Shown here: positions 15,732-24,532 of the stretch, in pieces | Position numbering within the stretch: the stretch's first letter is position 1 | How the letters are laid out: every line of letters starts with the position of its first letter | Source: Reichenbachiella agariperforans | GTDB taxonomy: Bacteria; Bacteroidota; Bacteroidia; Cytophagales; Cyclobacteriaceae | Length of the DNA: 64,000 bases | NCBI RefSeq assembly: GCF_900142205.1 | Contig: NZ_FRAA01000001.1 | Coordinates: 1,324,796-1,388,795 of the forward strand | Direction: 5' to 3' | Position numbers and translations under genes: made by a program | The notes under the pieces: model-generated | What the model saw: the letters and a program-made list of their open reading frames with translations, nothing else | What the model was told of the DNA's origin: nothing | Database searches by the model: none

Positions 15732-18700
15732 TTAAAATGTGATTTCAATCCCTGCAATGAATGACTTAGGCATAGGGTAATTACCTCTATCTACCCCAGA
15801 CTCAAAGTTGCCCGTAGGCTGTCCGTTGGCATTAGTAGGGGTAGAACCAATAGCACCAGGAGGAGAGTTTACTTCTCTATTGGAATAGGCTCCTACCTCT
15901 GGATCCAGTCCTGAGTATTTGGTAAATGTCAATAGGTTTTGCGCACTCACATAGACTCTACAGTTGGTAAAGATGTCACCTACCCCTCCTAGTCTCGTCA
16001 AGTCATAGCCCAAGGTCACGTTTCTTAATCGAGAGAAAGAACCATCCTCTACGAAACGACTAGATGTCTGTAGGTTAGTACCTGCCCCTCCAGCTCTAGG
16101 TATGGAATTGGACGAACCGTCTCCTGTCCATCTGTCCAGTACTGCAGTACCCGAGTTGAACAATCTCGGCATCCCTTCCAAATCATAGATGTTGGTATTG
16201 TAGATTTCGTTTCCAGAAACTCCATTAAAGAAAAGACTAAAGTCAAGTCCTTTGTAGGATGCAGCGAGGTTCAAACCGTATGTAAACTTAGGGAAAGGGT
16301 TGCCTATGAAGGTACGATCATCATCTGTGATTTCTCCGTTACCATCTACATCTACTATTCTAAAATCACCTGGTTCAGCATTGGGTTGAGTCGCATGAGC
16401 ATCTATCTCTCCTTGATTTTGGAATATCCCGTCGAACTGCCATCCATAGAATTGGAATGCAGGATGTCCAACTTCTGTTCTAGAAATATCCTGTCCTTCG
16501 AATGTCGCTCCTGTGATCGCATCGTTTTCTCCTAGATCCAACACTTCATTTTTACTGGTACCGAACAGCAGTGATGCTGACCACTGAAAGTCACCCTCGA
16601 AATCTTGGAATCCTAAATTCAACTCGACCCCTTTGGTCTCCATCTGCCCGATATTCTCTGTTACACTTCCATTATGGAACCCAGAAGAAAGTGGCAATAC
16701 ACGTGGCATCAAGATGTCGCTACTCTTATTGATATAGTATTCGGCTGCTAAAGTGAACTGATTGTTCAACAAACCTAGATCCAAACCAATGTTCGTCATG
16801 GCAGTTTCCTCCCACTTCAAATCAGGATTAGCCAACCCAGAAGCAGTGGCTCCTAACGCATCGCCTCCATTGATTCCATAGTGGAAATTGGATACAACAT
16901 TAGTAGAGTATAGATAGTTACCGATATTATCGTTTCCTGTTTTACCCCAGCTACCTCTTAATTTCAAATTACTGATGGCACTAACTCCCTGTAAGAATGG
17001 TTCTTCGCTCACTCTCCAACCTGCTGATACTGACGGGAAAGTACCCCATCTATTGTTCGCACCAAATCTCGAAGAAGCATCCGTACGGATGGACGCCCCT
17101 ACCAAATACTTACCATCATAGTTGTAGTTGATTCTACCCAAGTAACCTACTCTGATATACTCATTGGTATAAGAAGAAAGGTTAACATCCGTAGTAGAAA
17201 CCTGATTCACGTCATCCGAAATCTCATTGTTACTTCTCGCGTTCAGGTTTTGTGTGATCGTAGAAGTCTGCTCTGCTAGTGCTAGCAACTCTAGGTTGTG
17301 CTTTTCTGCAAAAGTCTTCTTATAATTCAAACTGTTGGTGAAAATAACTGTCTGTAAAGACCCCTGACTATGACCTATTAGTGCAAAATTTTGTGCATGT
17401 GTTGCTCCATCACTATCATCATCATACGATGGTTTGAATAATCTGTAATCGAAATTCTGGAATTCACCACCGACCTGTGATTTAAAATTCAATCCCGAAA
17501 TGATCTCATATTGCGCATAGATATTACCGATAACCGTCATGCGCTTATCCGAGATAGACCCCATCTCCAAAACTCTTACTGGGTTTTCAGCATCTTGACC
17601 ATCAATAGAACTGTTAGGCCCTTGGTAACCACCAAGATTATTCTCGTTGTACACTGGCAAGTATGGTGCAGATTTGATCGCGTGTTCTATCACTGATCGT
17701 CCACCATTGCTTGTTTCAGGATTTTGTTCACTGACAGAAATCGATACGTTCTCACCGATCTTCAATTTGCCTATGCTAAAATTACTATTGGCTCTGAAGT
17801 TATACCTATCCATACCTGTACTGATGATAATTCCTTCCTGAGACAGGTATCCTCCAGAAATTCTAAAGGCACTGTTTTCACCTCCACCAGATACACCTAC
17901 ATTGTAACTTTGCATTGCGCCCTGCTGAAAAATCTCATCTTGCCAGTCCGTGTCATTTTCTAACATAGCTGAATACTGTGGATCGGTCATTCTGGTAGGA
18001 GCTCCAAATGCATCAGTTGCATATTGAATATACTCATCCGTATCCAGCAAGTCATATCGGTTGGAAGTCCACTGTGTACCAGCGTATGCGTTGATATCTA
18101 CAGTCACTTTACCAGCCTGGCCGCCTTTGGTTGTGATCATAATCACACCATTAGACCCCTTGGATCCATATACAGCAGTCGTCGACGCATCTTTCAGTAC
18201 CTGAATCGACTCGATATCATTAGGGTTAAGACTGCCCATACCAGATGATATCACTCCATCTATCACATACAAAGGGCCGTTGTTACTGGTACTATTGAGA
18301 CCTCTAATGGTCACAGTAGGAGATGTCCCTGGTGATCCATTGTTGATCACAGTCACACCTGCTGCTCGACCTTGTAGCGCCTGATCGGCTGTTGCTACAG
18401 GTACGGACACCACGTCTTTGGAGGATACTGAACTAATCGCACCAGTCACTTCTGATCTGCGCTGCTCACCATACCCTACTACCACTACTTCTTCTAGTGA
18501 TTTCACATCGAGTGCCATGCTTACATCCACAGTAGATCTACCAGAGATAGGCGCTTCCTGTGTCAAGTATCCTATGAAACTAAACACCAAAGTGCCCGCT
18601 TCGTCTGCGGTGATGGTATAGTTACCATCCAAATCTGTCACTGTACCAGTCGCCGATCCTTTGATGAGGACGTTGACACCTGGTAGACCCGATCCATCAT

Positions 18701-18857
18701 CGGCATCTGTGACTTTTCCTTTGACCGTAATGTCATCCATACTCATGGTTCGAGACGAAGCGTGCGTCATCACGCCTGTCATCAATAGACACTGTGTCAA
18801 AACAATCGATAGCACTGCTCTTTTGAGAGCAATTACTTTTAGTAATCGTTTTTTCAT
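15732..18857 (-). CDS. SusC/RagA-family TonB-dependent outer-membrane transporter
   Basis: 1041 residues with a signal peptide to about residue 33. An N-terminal carboxypeptidase-regulatory-like domain follows (VKGKVTDADDGSGLPGVNVLIKG...), then the SusC-specific TonB box region EEVVVVGYGEQRR (near residue 126). The plug domain has PTVTIRGLNS and PLYVIDGV ... IESIQVLKDASTTAVYGSKGSNGVIMITTK. The 22-stranded barrel ends in an aromatic C-terminus (IAGIEITF). It imports oligosaccharides released at the surface, driven by TonB. No N-terminal FecR-interacting signalling domain is visible, so anti-sigma control is unlikely. First transporter gene of the minus-strand operon. Confidence 0.97.
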   Translation of the reverse strand: MKKRLLKVIALKRAVLSIVLTQCLLMTGVMTHASSRTMSMDDITVKGKVTDADDGSGLPGVNVLIKGSATGTVTDLDGNYTITADEAGTLVFSFIGYLTQEAPISGRSTVDVSMALDVKSLEEVVVVGYGEQRRSEVTGAISSVSSKDVVSVPVATADQALQGRAAGVTVINNGSPGTSPTVTIRGLNSTSNNGPLYVIDGVISSGMGSLNPNDIESIQVLKDASTTAVYGSKGSNGVIMITTKGGQAGKVTVDINAYAGTQWTSNRYDLLDTDEYIQYATDAFGAPTRMTDPQYSAMLENDTDWQDEIFQQGAMQSYNVGVSGGGENSAFRISGGYLSQEGIIISTGMDRYNFRANSNFSIGKLKIGENVSISVSEQNPETSNGGRSVIEHAIKSAPYLPVYNENNLGGYQGPNSSIDGQDAENPVRVLEMGSISDKRMTVIGNIYAQYEIISGLNFKSQVGGEFQNFDYRLFKPSYDDDSDGATHAQNFALIGHSQGSLQTVIFTNSLNYKKTFAEKHNLELLALAEQTSTITQNLNARSNNEISDDVNQVSTTDVNLSSYTNEYIRVGYLGRINYNYDGKYLVGASIRTDASSRFGANNRWGTFPSVSAGWRVSEEPFLQGVSAISNLKLRGSWGKTGNDNIGNYLYSTNVVSNFHYGINGGDALGATASGLANPDLKWEETAMTNIGLDLGLLNNQFTLAAEYYINKSSDILMPRVLPLSSGFHNGSVTENIGQMETKGVELNLGFQDFEGDFQWSASLLFGTSKNEVLDLGENDAITGATFEGQDISRTEVGHPAFQFYGWQFDGIFQNQGEIDAHATQPNAEPGDFRIVDVDGNGEITDDDRTFIGNPFPKFTYGLNLAASYKGLDFSLFFNGVSGNEIYNTNIYDLEGMPRLFNSGTAVLDRWTGDGSSNSIPRAGGAGTNLQTSSRFVEDGSFSRLRNVTLGYDLTRLGGVGDIFTNCRVYVSAQNLLTFTKYSGLDPEVGAYSNREVNSPPGAIGSTPTNANGQPTGNFESGVDRGNYPMPKSFIAGIEITF

Positions 18858-18946
18858 AATAGTTTGCTTTTAGTAATTAAATAGTAAGTCGAATTCTCAG
18901 AATTCGATGCAGCTGGGACTACTCCAATAGTCCCAGCCTATATCTG

Positions 18947-21580
18947 TTATAGGATATTCACTGTTTTGGTTAACACTTGCGAACTCTTCGCATCAGCCAC
19001 GCCTTCAAATCCTGGCTGCTTTCCTCCTACTATTACTTCCAACTCCCCCGGCTCTACGATCACCTGTCCGTCTTGTGTGATCTGTGCATATTGCTCTGCA
19101 GAGATTTCAAAACTCACGTTTTGGCTCTGCCCTTTTTCTAGCACAATTCTTTCAAACCCTACCAGCGATCTCTTCGCTGCATTCGGGTTATTCTTTCTAT
19201 TTGACACATACAACTGTACCACTTCCTCTCCTGCTCTGTCCCCTGTATTGGTCACGGATACTGACACAGTCATGACATCCCCCGCTTTGGTCTCCGCTAC
19301 ATCGAACTGATCATAAGCGAAACTGGTATAGCTCAACCCGTGACCAAAAGGAAACAAAGGCGCTCCTTCGAAGTATTTATAAGTTCGATTCGTCATGTCG
19401 TACGTTTTAAAATCTGGTAGATCCTCCGTTGACTTGTAGAAAGTCACAGGCAGTTTACCTCCTGGGTTGTAATCCCCAAATAGCACATCGGCTATCGCCT
19501 CTCCACCAAACTCACCTGGATACCAGGCCTCTAGAATAGCGGGGACGTTCTCAGCAGCGAAATTCACTGCCAAGGCGCTCCCGTTCATCAAAACTACTAC
19601 CGTCGGTTTGTTCAATTGATAGATTGCTTTTAGCAGCTTTCGCTGTGAAGCAGGTAGCTGAATGTCTGATCGGTCTCCCGAATCAAACCCTTCTAACACT
19701 ACAGGCATTTCTTCTCCTTCGATATCTGGCGTCAATCCAAGGCACATCACCACTACATCTGCTTGCTGGGCTGCTGCGACAGCTGGAGTCAACAGGTCTT
19801 CATTCAATTTTGCCCATAGCAATTGTGCCTGTGGATCAGCATGGAAGTTGTAATAATCGATTTTGATATCATACGACTGACCAGCAGTCAATTCCATATC
19901 ATAGTATTTCATCGTAGGGTGGTGATCATCTTGGAAGTCAATTCTCAATTCACCGTTGATGTACACTTTGCCTACATTACAGGCTCTGAACCCAATACGG
20001 TAGGTTCCCGACTGATCCGCCACGAGCTGACCTGTCCATCTAACCGTAAACGTATCAGTTGCCAATTCTTTGATCGGTCTATCTAACCATACAAAGTCCA
20101 CCGTCTCGTCGGTCCGTGAGATACTTGGGTCTCCCTCCCATTTTTCGTTCGGAAAATACTCGCCTTTCAGTCCATTCTTTTCACCAGACCTTAAGTTCTG
20201 ACTAGGGATGGGTGTCAGCAGTGGCCAGCCTTCAGCTACTGCAGATCCTTTAGCATAGATCACTTTGGCATTGGGCAACTTCGACTTGATCCCTTGATAA
20301 GGAGTAACCTGACTAACAGGCGTACCGTGGTAATTGCCTAACAGCGATTGCTTGTCATTGGCATTGGGTCCGATGACCGCCACAGTCGATACCTCCTTGC
20401 TCAGTGGCAATAAGTTTCCTTCGTTCTTTAGCAACACCATAGACTCTAAAGCTGCTTTCTTGGATAGCTTGTGATGCTTTTCACTCGCTACCACACTATA
20501 TGGAATACTAGCATAAGGCACCAAACTTTCATCATCGAACATTCCTAACTTGAACCGTGCTGCCATCAATCTAACGAGCGCTTGGTCTACTTCCGATTCA
20601 TCGATGAGTTCTTTGAGTACTGCTTCGCTCAGATTCGGGTCATAGGTATCTCCACAGTTGAGATCTGTTCCGCTTTTTACCGCGAGAGCAGACGCCTCCT
20701 CTGGTGAGTCAGATACTCCATGTCGATTAGGCATATAAAAATCGTTGATCGCCCAGCAGTCAGATACCACATAGCCATCAAATCCCCATTCATTTCTAAG
20801 GATATTGGTAAGGAGTAAATTACTCCCACAACATGCCTCGTCTCTATATCTATTGTAAGCACACATGACAGACTGCACGTTAGCTTCTTTGATCGCTGAT
20901 TTAAAAGCTGGAAGGTATGTTTCTTTTAAGTCCTTGTCAGAGGTTTGATAGTTGTCTTCGTGTCTTGATTTTTCAGGACCACTGTGCACTGCGAAATGCT
21001 TGGCCGTGGCGACTACTTTCAAATATTTCGGATCATCACCTTGTAGTCCTTTGATAAACTCCACACCCATGCGGCTGGTCAAATAGGGGTCTTCTCCATA
21101 AGTTTCCTGGCCTCTGCCCCATCTCGGATCACGAAAGATGTTAATATTAGGTGTCCAGAACGTCAACCCTTGATATATCCCTCTTTTATTTTCGCTGATA
21201 AACTTATGATGCTTGGCACGTGCTTCGTCCGAGATCACTGTAGCGACATTAGACATCAGATTCACATCCCAAGTAGCTCCCATTCCTATTCCTTGTGGAA
21301 AAACCGTTGACACACCTGCTCGACCTACTCCATGCAAGCACTCATTCCACCAGTTGTATCTCGGGATACCCAAACGAGGTACCGCAGGCGCGTCATACTT
21401 CATTTGAGACACCTTCTCTTGTAAGGTCATTTGGTTCACCAAGTCGATCGCCCTTTCTTCTGGGGCTAGATCAGGGTTCATATACGCATACTGGTAGGCA
21501 TTCTCCTGACTACACATGGACAACCCCATCAACACTACTACCGCCGCTACTGCGCGTACTACTTTAATCATGCTCTTCAT
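18947..21580 (-). CDS. GH3 beta-glycosidase with inserted PA14 domain (beta-xylosidase/beta-glucosidase)
   Basis: About 877 residues from the ATG at 21580, which gives a lipoprotein-like signal (AVVVLMGLSMCSQ); extending upstream to 21664 only adds an implausible Cys/Trp-rich head. Order: GH3 N-terminal barrel with WWNECLHGVGR and the nucleophile region GYVVSDCWAINDF; the (alpha/beta)6 domain (AVIGPNANDKQSLLGNY); an inserted PA14 module (GLKGEYFPN...VRWTGQLVADQSGTYRIGF); then the rest of the domain (EAWYPGEFGGEAIADVLFGDYNPGGKLPVTF) and a C-terminal Fn3-like domain. It should hydrolyse terminal beta-xylosyl or beta-glucosyl residues. First gene of the minus-strand utilisation operon, 89 bases before SusC. 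Confidence 0.94.
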   Translation of the reverse strand: MKSMIKVVRAVAAVVVLMGLSMCSQENAYQYAYMNPDLAPEERAIDLVNQMTLQEKVSQMKYDAPAVPRLGIPRYNWWNECLHGVGRAGVSTVFPQGIGMGATWDVNLMSNVATVISDEARAKHHKFISENKRGIYQGLTFWTPNINIFRDPRWGRGQETYGEDPYLTSRMGVEFIKGLQGDDPKYLKVVATAKHFAVHSGPEKSRHEDNYQTSDKDLKETYLPAFKSAIKEANVQSVMCAYNRYRDEACCGSNLLLTNILRNEWGFDGYVVSDCWAINDFYMPNRHGVSDSPEEASALAVKSGTDLNCGDTYDPNLSEAVLKELIDESEVDQALVRLMAARFKLGMFDDESLVPYASIPYSVVASEKHHKLSKKAALESMVLLKNEGNLLPLSKEVSTVAVIGPNANDKQSLLGNYHGTPVSQVTPYQGIKSKLPNAKVIYAKGSAVAEGWPLLTPIPSQNLRSGEKNGLKGEYFPNEKWEGDPSISRTDETVDFVWLDRPIKELATDTFTVRWTGQLVADQSGTYRIGFRACNVGKVYINGELRIDFQDDHHPTMKYYDMELTAGQSYDIKIDYYNFHADPQAQLLWAKLNEDLLTPAVAAAQQADVVVMCLGLTPDIEGEEMPVVLEGFDSGDRSDIQLPASQRKLLKAIYQLNKPTVVVLMNGSALAVNFAAENVPAILEAWYPGEFGGEAIADVLFGDYNPGGKLPVTFYKSTEDLPDFKTYDMTNRTYKYFEGAPLFPFGHGLSYTSFAYDQFDVAETKAGDVMTVSVSVTNTGDRAGEEVVQLYVSNRKNNPNAAKRSLVGFERIVLEKGQSQNVSFEISAEQYAQITQDGQVIVEPGELEVIVGGKQPGFEGVADAKSSQVLTKTVNIL

Positions 21581-21984
21581 AAATTCACTGTTAACACTAC
21601 TAGTTTTACAAAAATGAAATGAGGACAAAAAACAGAGCGACCAATGCCAAAACCAACAACCCATCCATCAGCCATTGCCATTTCCGCCTACTCTTCATTT
21701 TTATTCCTAATTATTTCAAAATCGTAGAAGCAATTAACAGAAGTATCTCTTCTAGAAATAGCACAAATCAAGCATACACCATCAATTTTGATGCGAATCA
21801 GCAGGTTCTATAGGTTTATGCATCATTTGTTTCAGTTCATGCATCATGCGTACTATTTCAGGCTGACCTAGAACACATATGGACTTTTCTTCTTTCATTT
21901 CCCTTCTAAAAAAATTACACTAAACAATACCCACCTTAACCAACCATCTATTAATCAGTATAGTTACAAAAACACGCAGAGTAT

Positions 21985-22031
21985 TTACAGTCGTCATTTG
22001 GGATATTCAAGCACCCTTGCTTACAGTCGTC
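21985..22031. promoter_or_regulatory. Paired 11-bp direct repeats in the GH3-GH5 divergent region
   Basis: The sequence ttacagtcgtc occurs at 21985-21995 and again at 22021-22031, 36 bases apart, in the 494-base gap between the divergent GH3 and GH5 genes. This arrangement suits a dimeric regulator controlling the utilisation locus. The rest of the gap shows AT-rich DNA but no gene. Confidence 0.45.
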
Positions 22032-22035
22032 GATT

Positions 22036-22043
22036 TACATTTG
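22036..22043 (+). promoter_or_regulatory. Putative -7 element of the GH5 gene
   Basis: TACATTTG matches the TAnnTTTG consensus exactly and lies 31 bases before the GH5 start. The nearest TTG (22017-22019) is 16 bases upstream, slightly short for the -33 element. The second 11-bp repeat ends 4 bases before it. Confidence 0.5.
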
Positions 22044-22074
22044 AGAAATAATTATTGACATAAACACTTTACAA

Positions 22075-23112
22075 ATGAACTTTCGAACCATTGGAATTCT
22101 ATGCCTATGCATGATGCTAGTTTTCGCTTGCTCTACAACAGAAGACACTTCTGAAGACGATGCCAAAACAGAAACGGTAATAGAAGAAACAGAGCACCCC
22201 ACACTAAGTCCCATAGAGCAACATGGCAATCTACAAGTCAAAGGACATCAGCTACTCAACGAACACGGAGAAGTCGCTCAACTCCGAGGCATGTCTTTCT
22301 TTTGGAGCCAATGGCAGGGACAGTTCTACAATAAAACCATCGTCGATTATCTAGCAGACGACTGGCAGTGTGATATCATTCGCGCGGCGATGGGAGTAAA
22401 CCACGGTGGATATATCGAAAACCCAGAAGTCGAACTACAAAAGGTAGATCAACTCATCCAAGCAGCTGTAGACAATGGTCTCTACGTGATCATCGACTAC
22501 CACGCACATACAGCATCTGAAGATGTCGAGTCGGCAGTTGATTTCTTTAGCCAGATGGCAAAAAAATATGGACACCTACCGAATGTCATCTATGAGATTT
22601 ACAACGAACCTCTAGAGGATTCTTGGGCGGATGTGCTCGTGCCCTATGCGCAATCCGTAATCGCTGCGATCCGCCAGCACGACCCTGACAATCTCGTTCT
22701 CTGTGGTACACGCACTTGGTCTCAGCGTGTAGACGAAGTGGCTCAAAAACCTCTAGAAGACAACAATGTGGCCTATGTCTTACACTTCTACGCTGGCACG
22801 CATAAACAAGATTTAAGAGATATCGGAGATCGTGCCATTGCTGCAGGCACCTGTATTTTCGTATCTGAGTTTGGTGTGATCAATGCCGATGGGGATGGAG
22901 ACATCAACTATGCCAGTACCAAAGAATGGATGCAATGGCTGGACAAGCACCAGCTTTCGTGGTGTAACTGGGCCGTCTCTGAAAAAGAAGAAGGCGCATC
23001 TATCTTCTTACCTGGTACGACAAGCAATCAAACACCTACAGCAGGAAGCCTAACCGAATCAGGACTATATCTGCGCAACATACTACGAAACAGAAACTAC
23101 GACCAGCCTTAA
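22075..23112 (+). CDS. GH5 endo-beta-glucanase-type lipoprotein
   Basis: 345 residues with a lipoprotein signal (LCMMLVFACSTT), an acidic linker, then the GH5 barrel. Diagnostic segments: GEVAQLRGMSFFWSQW at the first strand, DIIRAAMGV, YVIIDYHAH, acid/base Glu in VIYEIYNEPLEDSW, HFYAGTH, and nucleophile Glu in CIFVSEFGV. The RGMSxFWSQW opening is characteristic of endoglucanase-like members (subfamily 2), so beta-1,4-glucan is more likely than mannan. It is divergent from the GH3-SusCD operon but close enough to belong to the same locus. This suggests a substrate containing both xylan and glucan, such as plant cell-wall material. Confidence 0.92.
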   Translation: MNFRTIGILCLCMMLVFACSTTEDTSEDDAKTETVIEETEHPTLSPIEQHGNLQVKGHQLLNEHGEVAQLRGMSFFWSQWQGQFYNKTIVDYLADDWQCDIIRAAMGVNHGGYIENPEVELQKVDQLIQAAVDNGLYVIIDYHAHTASEDVESAVDFFSQMAKKYGHLPNVIYEIYNEPLEDSWADVLVPYAQSVIAAIRQHDPDNLVLCGTRTWSQRVDEVAQKPLEDNNVAYVLHFYAGTHKQDLRDIGDRAIAAGTCIFVSEFGVINADGDGDINYASTKEWMQWLDKHQLSWCNWAVSEKEEGASIFLPGTTSNQTPTAGSLTESGLYLRNILRNRNYDQP

Positions 23113-23119
23113 TAGAAGA

Positions 23120-23149
23120 CTTCACTCAGGCCGATAGGTCTGGGTGAAG
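23120..23149 (+). terminator. Hairpin after GH5
   Basis: Arms of 10 bases (23120-23129 and 23140-23149) pair with one G-U wobble. There is no clear T tract, so terminator activity is uncertain. It begins 7 bases after the GH5 stop. Confidence 0.4.
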
Positions 23150-23334
23150 CCTCTCTCCAGATTATTCCTACCGCTTACTTAAGCAACACATTGATACGTT
23201 CATTTTTAAATCGCAAGATTAAGACTGAGGAGATCATTAACTAAATTATTAGCCGCCTGCTTTCTTTTCTTGAGCAAGAGGTTTTATCATTGCCTGTTTA
23301 TTAAAGGTTAACAATTAGAATAAACCATATCACT

Positions 23335-23655
23335 ATGTTTAAATCATTAGGTGCTTTCATCAGCGGGTTGTTTGCGTCAGAACCCAAGGAACTAATCGTT
23401 AAGATCTCCAAGGAAAACCAATCTGGGTTATACAAAACCCTAGAACTAGCTAAAAAAGTAGAAGAAGAGAAAAAGAAACAAGCCATTCTAGCTGAAAAAA
23501 GAGCTAAAATAGAGGCTGAGAAAAAAGCAAAATTAGAAGCAAAACAGGCGGCTGAAAAAGCCAAAATGGAAGCAAAAAAAGCAGCAGAAAAAGCTAAACT
23601 GGAGGCAAAAAAAGCAACCGAAGAGGCCAAAGTTGCTCAGAAAAAGAAAAAGTAA
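23335..23655 (+). CDS. Small Lys/Ala/Glu-rich coiled-coil protein
   Basis: 106 residues. The first 40 (FKSLGAFISGLFASEPKELIVKISKENQSG) are ordinary; the rest is a highly charged helix of repeated EAKKAAEKAKLEAKKA-type units predicted to form a coiled coil, ending in poly-Lys. Low complexity makes homology meaningless for function. The alternating purine-rich codons also create a false ORF on the other strand. It stands alone between GH5 and the convergent DUF2721 gene. Function unknown. Confidence 0.6.
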   Translation: MFKSLGAFISGLFASEPKELIVKISKENQSGLYKTLELAKKVEEEKKKQAILAEKRAKIEAEKKAKLEAKQAAEKAKMEAKKAAEKAKLEAKKATEEAKVAQKKKK

Positions 23656-23717
23656 ACCACTATCAACTTACTAACCACAGGTGCAAGCAATCGCTTGTGC
23701 CATTTACAGGCTTTTAC

Positions 23718-24116
23718 TCACCGAGCGTCTTCCATATCACTCAACTCAATGTTGAGTGCCCGAGTTGAAATCTGAATTTCGATCAGGGAAAATGTTAGAG
23801 AAATCAGCAAAGACACTAGACTAGCTCCAAACAAATAATTGGCGATAATGTGGCTCTTTTGGAAAAGTGCAATCATACAAGCTACCGTCAAAAGGAAACT
23901 GAGTACCCCCATCGCCTGCATTCGCCTCACAAGATTTAACCTCTTGCGTAGGTTGTTGATCTGATCGACTACCAACTTCAAATCATTGTTTTTTTGATAC
24001 TCCGAGTGCAATCCTCGAATCAAGGTAGCCAATGCTAAAAAGCGATTGGTATAGGCCAGTAGTAACAAGGTAATGGCGGGGAATAATAAAGCCGGTGTAG
24101 AAATATCCAGCTCCAT
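23718..24116 (-). CDS. DUF2721-family membrane protein
   Basis: 132 residues with three hydrophobic segments: residues 5-32 (PALLFPAITLLLLAYTNRFLALATLI), 70-90 (GVLSFLLTVACMIALF), and 95-115 (ANYLFGASLVSLLISLTFSL). The intervening helix ends in QINNLRKRLNLVRRMQAMG, the charged loop typical of this family. Function of the family is unknown. It starts 2 bases after the response regulator stop, so the two are translationally coupled at the end of the aspS operon. Confidence 0.8.
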   Translation of the reverse strand: MELDISTPALLFPAITLLLLAYTNRFLALATLIRGLHSEYQKNNDLKLVVDQINNLRKRLNLVRRMQAMGVLSFLLTVACMIALFQKSHIIANYLFGASLVSLLISLTFSLIEIQISTRALNIELSDMEDAR

Positions 24117-24118
24117 CG

Positions 24119-24481
24119 TTAATTATTCTTCTCAATCATAGCGATCAACTCCTCTGCATCCCATGGTTTACCCATGCTACCATCCAAGTCATAGGACTTA
24201 ATCGCGTGGCGAATGATCTCATCGTTGACATATTCAGAGATAATGATCTTGATCATATCTGGGAACTTATCACTGACGATCTGAAGCATCTCTACCCCAG
24301 TCATACCAGGCATACGATGATCACAGACGATGACGTCATACTTTTCGTTCTCCAGTAGCTCCATACCTTCCTCTGCACTACCCGCAGTAGTTACTTGATA
24401 CCTTCTTTTGAATGCTATTCTGAAGACATTGAGGTTGGCCACCTCGTCATCAACGTAAAGTAGTTTTTTTTTCTCTGCCAT
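24119..24481 (-). CDS. Single-domain response regulator (receiver only)
   Basis: 120 residues forming a complete CheY-like receiver with no output domain. Acidic pocket DDE in LLYVDDEVANLN, phospho-acceptor Asp in VIVCDHRMPGMTG (near 53), conserved Thr/Ser position in IIISEYVND, and the switch Lys in MGKPWDAEEL. The ...GKPW ending is characteristic of the RpfG/HD-GYP-type receiver family. No histidine kinase is encoded in the window. It is followed after 2 bases by a DUF2721 membrane protein and preceded by an outer-membrane beta-barrel gene. Confidence 0.93.
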   Translation of the reverse strand: MAEKKKLLYVDDEVANLNVFRIAFKRRYQVTTAGSAEEGMELLENEKYDVIVCDHRMPGMTGVEMLQIVSDKFPDMIKIIISEYVNDEIIRHAIKSYDLDGSMGKPWDAEELIAMIEKNN

Positions 24482-24532
24482 AAATAAATTTCTTATTCAG
24501 CTGGTTACCTGCAAAACTAATAATTCCGAGGA

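Noticed and set aside
19624-20086. Plus-strand ORFs within the GH3 gene region
   Set aside because: They are antisense shadows of the well-supported GH3 coding sequence; the same applies to the many ORFs opposite aspS, SusC and the VCBS gene.
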